Shown here piece by piece: positions 57,700 through 64,000 of a stretch of DNA of 64,000 nucleotides (within the stretch, counting starts at the first letter, position 1; every line of letters begins with the position of its first letter). The stretch is from Heterobilharzia americana. Its lineage: Eukaryota; Platyhelminthes; Trematoda; Strigeidida; Schistosomatidae. The position numbers were made by a program, and so were the translations under genes. The notes below the pieces were generated by a model. That model saw nothing but the letters and a program-made list of their open reading frames with translations. It had not been told where the DNA came from and did no database searches. Location: positions 127,535,113 to 127,599,112 of the forward strand of contig OX104127.1 in assembly GCA_944470555.2 (NCBI GenBank), read 5' to 3'.

Positions 57700-57882
57700 C
57701 ACGAGAGGTGGCTCTCGTGCCTTAGTGAATAACGCTTTTGCGTTTGAGGCGATGGGTAATTTGTTTGAGTCTCGGTGGCAGCACCATAACTTACTGGGGT
57801 ACAGATACATCTAGTTGACGAATCCCAAGTAGGACGGAACGCGCGTCCTGAATTCCACTTCGAGTCACCTAGATGAATCGTG
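57700..57882 (+). mobile_element. tRNA-derived SINE with hammerhead remnant (SINE 2)
   Basis: Plus strand. CCTTAGTGAATAACGCTTT (box A region), a degraded box B (TTTGAGTCTCGG), CGGTGGCAGCACCA, TTACTGGGGTACAGATACAT, then CTAGTTGACGAATCCCAAG and TAGGACGGAACGCGCGTCCT, ending TCACCTAGATGAATCGTG. Same order as SINE 3. Head to head with SINE 1. Confidence 0.7.
57812..57856 (+). ncRNA. Decayed type I hammerhead ribozyme inside SINE 2
   Basis: The hammerhead layout is visible: core CUGANGA reads TTGACGA, stem II is TCCCAAGTAGGA, the GAAA block reads GGAA, stem III is ACGCGCGT, cleavage triplet GTC is kept, and stem I arms are ACATCTAG and CTGAATTC. The changes at C3 and in GAAA should abolish self-cleavage. 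Active versions in Schistosoma Sm-alpha repeats cut multimeric transcripts into monomers. Confidence 0.65.
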
Positions 57883-60800
57883 GATTTCCCAGTTGTTCTG
57901 GTCTGTCAACGGTGGCAAATTAACCATGTTTTAGAAGTGAGCTCTCTCACTTTATTTCAGTCTTGGCTTTTGAAGTGGTTCTCAAGTAGTCTATACGTTG
58001 TATGAAAAGTCTCGTCAATTTATTATGTTAATTTAATGAACATCTTATTCTAGCGAAAGTAGTTGTATTGGAGATTAATGAGAAGTGACCGTTAAAAGTA
58101 AAATGTTCAACTTCAATGAGTTTCTGAATATATTGATTCGTTCTTCTATAGAGATGGTGCAAACATCCAAATTTCTGTTAGAAAATAAAAGTTTCACTTG
58201 AAACTTTTTAAAGTGTGATATCTAATTGCAGACTGTTCATGAAGTGTTACATAAATTAGGTTCATTTGCAGTGTTTTATTGTCCACAGACAAGTACGGTG
58301 AAAGGAATGTGTGAAGAGATTGCATAACCGATGCTTCATTCTACAACACAATAAATTTTATGTAATGGATTCATCAGCTAGTAACATAGATGAGGATTAT
58401 CGGCCATCAAACCCAATGAACAATCACATGAACGGTTACTGTTGGACCGTGAGAATTAGCAAGTTCATAAGATTAATGCTAAAAAGAAACAAAATGTTTC
58501 ACTTGGTCGAATTGTAGCAGTTTAGATTCATAAGAATTAATTGTTTATGTAATCACATTTTCTTTAAATTCACTGCAACGCTATTTTCTAGAAATGTATT
58601 GTTTTCAGAATGAGAATATGCACCATTATTTGCATGTGGTACTAACATGAATTCATGAAATTCGGAAGAACAAAAATTGTCATTGTAGACTTTTATTCAT
58701 ATGTAATCGAGAAACTCCTACAAGAGAATGCATCCAACACCCAAACAATTCTAGCACTTCAAACAGCTACGTAAAAAGTACATAAACACAGGTATTTAGA
58801 AAAGTACACTGGTAGTGGATACAAAAATGGCTAGTTGAAGAGTGATAACTGGGTTAACTAGCACATTTATTTGAATACTTGGTGAGAACTGAATCAGGAA
58901 TACTGTTATAACTTGCTAATTTAATCACATGGCAAATAGATGCTGAATAAATGATGGAATTTACACATCCCCATAGAAGATTATTTATTTTATTCAACCT
59001 ATGAAGATGTATCTGGGATCTGTTCCTTCCATGATATGATTATGAGTAATAAATTATGTCGGAAACGTCATCCAGTAAATAGTGCAGTATCACTGTGTGT
59101 TATATTAAATAAACAAACCAATGTGGAATTCGTACGTGTAGTTTGTCAAGAGATGGGATTTTAATATGAAACTATGATTTTGGATTTTTCCCGACCAAAA
59201 AGAATATTAAGTTCGCTTTTTGATCTAGGCAACCTTTTGACAAGATTTGTAAAAAGAGAAATCAGCTGCTTGTGTGTAAGGACATACGAAAAAAGAAAAA
59301 CTATATCTTTGAAACAGTTACCCCTCTGTTTAGGTTACTTCAATCCGCATTAATTATATTACGAAGAAGCCACAGATAGTCCATAAATACAAGTAATATC
59401 ATCTGATATTTACGAATAATCTTTTTCAATTTAGTTATTCAGAAGACAGAAGTTTTCAAATTAGGTGCCTGGAAGCGTTTTAACTGGTACCTTGCAATCA
59501 GCTCATGTCAAATTTATCAAGAAACATTTATGAATCATTGAACTGATGCAGTGAAGTGCAGCAATACAGTAAACGTTCAATTTCTTTACTGGCCTGTTTT
59601 ATCTTTTAAGGAACAGAAAATTGTATTTCAGGCATTTTTGAAAAAACTTGCATGAGTTGTATGAAGATAAGTCTCGATAGTTTATTAACATCTTGGCTGT
59701 AAAGCAATTAAATTTGCTTTCCATATGCGGAAATGATTTTCATTTCTTTTGTATCCCATCCGATAATACTTAATATTATATTCTGTCTGCTATCCAAAGC
59801 CTTCGATCTGTTCAAATTTATTCTTCGAAATTATTTTTTCTGTTGAATTCAGTAACTCTTATACATGAGCTATGCTAAAGCGACAATAACACCACTGAGT
59901 CAAAGCATTCAAATTTCGTTGGTTGACTAGTTTTGTTTACTTTATAGTGGAAAGCATACTGTAGAATCTAACAAAAATGGTATACTTATAAGAATGAATA
60001 TTGAGTTGAATAATTAATCCAACCAGTTTTATAGTAATAACGGATTAGTTACTAGTAAGAATAAACGATTTAATAAAGTCTCTTGTACTGCATAGTAAAT
60101 CTGTATCGCGCAACTAATGTGATGAAACAGAGGATTTCCTCATGCATAGGTCATTGTAAATGTCAAAAATCAGTTAAAAATTACTTTTTTATTGAAGTGA
60201 AAAAAAAACAGAAAATTAAACTCTGCAGAAATTCTCACAGATATCAGGCATTCATTGTAATATATGGCTCAAGTACTCGTAGCAAAAAATACTACAGTTA
60301 GTAGGCGAAAGTTGGTTTGCCTATTTCGATCCAGTCCTTATATTATTACTTTTCTGTCACTTATTTAATCACTAAAAAGTCGAGATTTTTAAGGAAGTCT
60401 TAGCTCCATCTGTCATGCACAACAATCGTAAATAATTCTAATGCTTAGTCGTGTTTTACTTCACAGACGCGGATCGAATGCAAACGGAAATAGTTCACCG
60501 AAAATAGAACTCGGAGTAATCAGTTGAGTCACTTGTATTATGGAACCTCAACGAATACAACCAAACGGTAAAGTAACGTGTAGACTGTACAGTAATTATA
60601 ACATGGTAACAGGCTCATCAAATTCCTATCAAACACCCAATATCACTTATTTGTAAGAAAAGAGCTTGCAATCCACAGTAGTAATAAAGTAAAGTGTATT
60701 AAAAATGAGAAACAAAAATACTAGGATGCTGAAACATGCCATCTTAATTCGATGGACCGCGAATTTTCCCCAACCATATATCTGGAATCTTAAAATAGTC

Positions 60801-62682
60801 CCCAATTCCTTGTACAATACTGATACTTGAGTTGATTGTTGTAACTTTGGAAGGAATATTGATCTTTCCTGCTTTTAAAACAATCAATCAGCAGTCATTT
60901 TCCATGGAAGTGTCGTATATTTCCGCGTTAACGACCAAAGTATTTATCTTAGTAGAAAACATATTAATATATAACAAACAATGAGTTTTAACAGATCTTC
61001 GGAAATATGTACAATGCAAATGAAATTATGGACAAAAATATTTAATTTTCGAAGCAAACAAAACTATTTATTTCTTTTCCGCAATTGCTTTACTCTGCGC
61101 TAATTCCAGTAAATAGATTAACTACTAACCTGTCATCAAAATATTATTTAGGTATGCATACCTTTACTCAAACAGACTTTGTGAGTTAAATGAATCCTAT
61201 GATAATATGACAATGTTAACAAAACACTTGGTTCAAAATTCATGTTTTTTTGTGAATTTCTTTTTCATAATTGTATGGTTATGACCATACGATTCCTCTG
61301 TGATTATCCACCATGTTCTGACATCGATAATGATTTGTTGAACATACATAGAAGACAGAATTCGGTCTCAGGGAGAAACTCTTCATGAATGGTTAAATAT
61401 ACCATAAATATAGTTAATATTCATTCATGAGTCTAGAAAATGATTTGCCTAGTATGTTGGATTATGAAGAAAATTTAATAAACAAAGCAACATTACCGGA
61501 TGGTTGGATACTTTTATTGCATTGTTCACTAATGCATGTATCCAGTGTTGTTTTCATGTGATTCCTAAATGTTTTCTTGCTCTGTAACTACTGCGAACAA
61601 ACTAGGTTTTCCCTATTTACACTAATGTCTTCCTCGTTCTTTTATTTATTTTTTCTGCAATTAAGTCTAGCAACTTCGACATGGAAACCTTTGCATAAGG
61701 TTCCATGCTTCTGCTCTTGTCTATTCACGATGGAAGTTCCTGTTTTGTTCTGTATTATGTAGTTCATCTCAAATTGGTAGTATCGATAGGAATAAGTCAT
61801 TCTGCTTGAAAAAATACGTAACTGCTATAAATCACCCAAACCTACACTATATTCGTGTACAGACGTTTCAATTTCTATCCTTTCTCACTACCTGGTTCCC
61901 ATATCCATTCATAGTTAAAGTACACCTCATTATGGTGTGAAGCGAAACCTCATGTACAATGTCTGTTACGACTGAACACCAAAACATTTGTCCTTTCTTT
62001 TATAAAAGCATTTTTTATAGAATTCTGAATTCTACCTTTCTTATGCAGTTTGATATAAGGTGATTCGGTAGATTTTGAAGGTCGTATACTTGTTGTATAC
62101 ACAAATATTCATCCATATTTTATCATCACCGTGCTTGGTTTTTAGAAAGACAACTTCTCATTCTGACTATGGTTAAAACACGCATTATTTATCCCAAAAT
62201 CTCTCTATATGTTTATTGAAATCAGAGATTAGTTCAGAATCACACAGAAACGGTATTCAGAGATATTGGACTAATAATACCATAAAGTGATTTCCCCTTT
62301 TTACCAAGAAATCATCAATAGGAAGGTAAATTAATCTGACTGAGGAACGCCCAAGAAAACATTCCAAAAGGATACGAATCAAGCTTCTTTTGAAGTACTA
62401 AGACGAGAAATGATAGATTTCATTCTCACTGTATATCTGAATGACCAAATGATATAAAGCTAACTATTTGGGTATATGAATAGTATTTAATAACGAAAAT
62501 ATAGTAATACTTACGTAAGGCTAGACAACATACGGTTGTTTTTCATCTGAAATAAAAATTTAGTTAGACCAACACCTTAGATAACCTGCATTCTAATCTA
62601 CTTTTTCTAAACAACTGAACAGTACACTATTCATTGGCACTCGTAATTTCCCGTTCCTACACCACGCCGAGTTACTCTCATC
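57883..62682. other. 4.8 kb without a recognised gene
   Basis: AT-rich, no open frame above about 75 codons, no domain or RNA gene recognised. Could be intergenic or a long intron. Confidence 0.4.
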
Positions 62683-62846
62683 CTTCAGTAGCCTAGGGGG
62701 TAACACTTTCGCAATTCATCCTGGGTTCGAGTCTGAGTGGGAACAACATCACTCATTGGGGTACAAGAACATTCGGCTGACGAGTTTAAGACAGAACAAA
62801 ACAGTATCTGGAATTCTATTGAAAGTCACCAAGATGAATACAACTA
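62683..62846 (+). mobile_element. tRNA-derived SINE with hammerhead remnant (SINE 3)
   Basis: Plus strand. GTAGCCTAGGGGGTAACAC (box A-like), GGGTTCGAGTCTGAG (box B), ATCACTCATTGGGGTACAAG, then the hammerhead region 62765-62815 with CGGCTGACGAGTTTAAGAC, where CUGANGA is intact but the GAAA block reads AAAA and the cleavage triplet is lost, so it is inactive. Ends GAAAGTCACCAAGATGAA. Confidence 0.7.
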
Positions 62847-63429
62847 AGTGACACACTGTTTTACCTCATATCATCCCACAATAAAATACATATAAATATT
62901 GTGGAAAAGTGTTTCACTACAACCGTCTAAGCAACTAGAGTCATATCATAACGTAAATACTGAATGGAATGATTAAAATACTAAGAACGAAATTCTGCTC
63001 TATTTAACAGTAATTCATGAGACCTATAGGTTTTAATTGAAAGGAAATCGGTACAGGCTTCATTGCATGTTGCTTCATGGTACTTTGTTTCACATGAGCA
63101 AATTGAATTCAATTTGAACAAGATTAGAGAGAACTAAAGGAAAATAATAATATGAGTGAGTCCAAAAAGCTACGAAACGAAAGGATGAAAAAAGAGACCA
63201 AGGCAATAAAACACTCAAGGTTCATATGAAGGTAAAAAGCATGTGCATGTTTTTAACTATCTACTTTTATTGTTTCACTAGGCCTACCTTCCCTACATAC
63301 GCATTTATAATAGTAGTCCATCTCATTAGACTGCTTGGTTTCTTTAATGGGTATTTAAATTTCTTTTATTTACCTCTATTTTAGTAGGTAAGTGTATTTG
63401 CTTATGGTCTTGATGTATCCAGAAATAGT
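62847..63429. other. No recognised gene
   Basis: AT-rich interval between SINE 3 and an RT remnant; nothing recognised. Confidence 0.35.
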
Positions 63430-63640
63430 TTCTTTATTTTATGATGTCCACTTGTCACTTTCTGGGGGACTTTTTTAAATATTCTCTCCTTTATACAACA
63501 TATTTCTTCCTCCCCATCTTGCGAAATTGATAATCTCGCTAGAAGTATCTGGTCGATTTCGAATACGCAGCAGACAACTTCGTAAAGTAAAAGTGTTGAC
63601 GAAATACATAACCTCCCAGATAAATTGCGAATGACACGTG
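63430..63640 (+). mobile_element. Short RTE-like reverse transcriptase remnant
   Basis: GATGTCCACTTGTCACTTTC resembles the GCPLSPF-coding motif of trematode RT elements, and GGTCGATTTCGAATACGCAG gives VDFEYA, followed by a damaged DD site (CAGACAACTT). The same motif in similar wording occurs at 40105-40130. Small and heavily mutated. Confidence 0.4.
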
Positions 63641-64000
63641 TTTTCTATCACCTACTAACTATATTTTATTACTCCTAGACATGTCTGTATACACGCAAGT
63701 TTGTTCAGTAAATCGGGAATAGCAAAAATCCAAATAACTAAGTGAATTGTAAAGCCTCACACAATCATCATTCAGAAGACGTTACATGTAAACAGGAGAA
63801 ATATTTAAATGCCCACTATGGATAGTTTAACCTTTGTGATATACACCTCTAAAGAAAAGCTTTCATACATTCAATATTTGAAAAAGTTGCAGAAGTGTAA
63901 TAAAGTAGTGTGTTTTAGAGGAATTTTAGCACACGAAATCACTATATGGACTGTGCTGATGTGACGTGTAGAGATTGCGAACGTCGGCGTTAACTTGGGT
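63641..64000. other. No recognised gene
   Basis: Right end of the window, AT-rich; nothing identified. Confidence 0.35.

Noticed and set aside
1..64000. CRISPR array, defence island or bacterial operon
   Set aside because: No regularly spaced short repeats or cas-like genes; spliced genes and LINE/SINE content show animal nuclear DNA.

Overview
The window looks like nuclear DNA of a schistosome-type flatworm (a trematode, probably Schistosoma or a close relative). Evidence: two conserved eukaryotic genes split by very small introns (33-41 nt, a schistosome habit at 5' gene ends), heavy loads of CR1-like and RTE-like non-LTR retrotransposons, gypsy (CsRn1-like) and BEL/Pao pieces of trematode type, and tRNA-derived SINEs carrying decayed hammerhead ribozyme sequence that resemble the Schistosoma Sm-alpha family. 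No bacterial operon, CRISPR array, rRNA or free-standing tRNA gene was seen.

Layout. 1-2448 (minus): 5' two thirds of the gene for the mitochondrial processing peptidase beta subunit; the 3' exons lie beyond position 1. 2547-about 7060 (minus): a long CR1-like element whose 3' end lies about 100 bp upstream of the peptidase start codon. 10054-11981 (plus): a 5'-truncated, nearly identical inverted copy of its 3' 1.93 kb. 12640-19985: three older, divergent CR1-like copies in mixed orientation plus an endonuclease fragment and loose 3' tails. 24890-26700 (minus): a BEL/Pao gag-protease relic. 28796-30420: an RTE 5' end abutting a gypsy RNase H-integrase relic. 32086-33230: a CR1-like relic broken by a nested 351-bp insertion with a 14-bp target-site duplication.

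33505-56500 is the most structured part. An RTE on the plus strand and an RTE on the minus strand converge on the ribosomal protein L15 gene. A 10,243-bp block running from inside the first RTE to inside the second is present twice in direct tandem (35525-45767 and 45768-56010), with about seven substitutions seen by eye and 2 bp of microhomology at the junction. Each block holds a complete RPL15 gene, a gypsy reverse transcriptase-RNase H relic and an RTE-like reverse transcriptase fragment. The minus-strand RTE is full length (about 3.22 kb) with a 15-bp target-site duplication, but only when the second copy is read into the right flank.

56516-64000 is AT-rich and almost without recognisable genes; it holds three SINEs with inactive-looking hammerhead cores and a short reverse transcriptase relic.

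The two host genes are housekeeping genes with no functional link to each other: one matures imported mitochondrial proteins, the other is a large-subunit ribosomal protein. Everything else recognisable is transposon-derived and broken. I found no new multi-gene system. The points most worth checking are the tandem RPL15 block, the hammerhead SINEs, and the inverted CR1 pair that shares the same disabling mutations.
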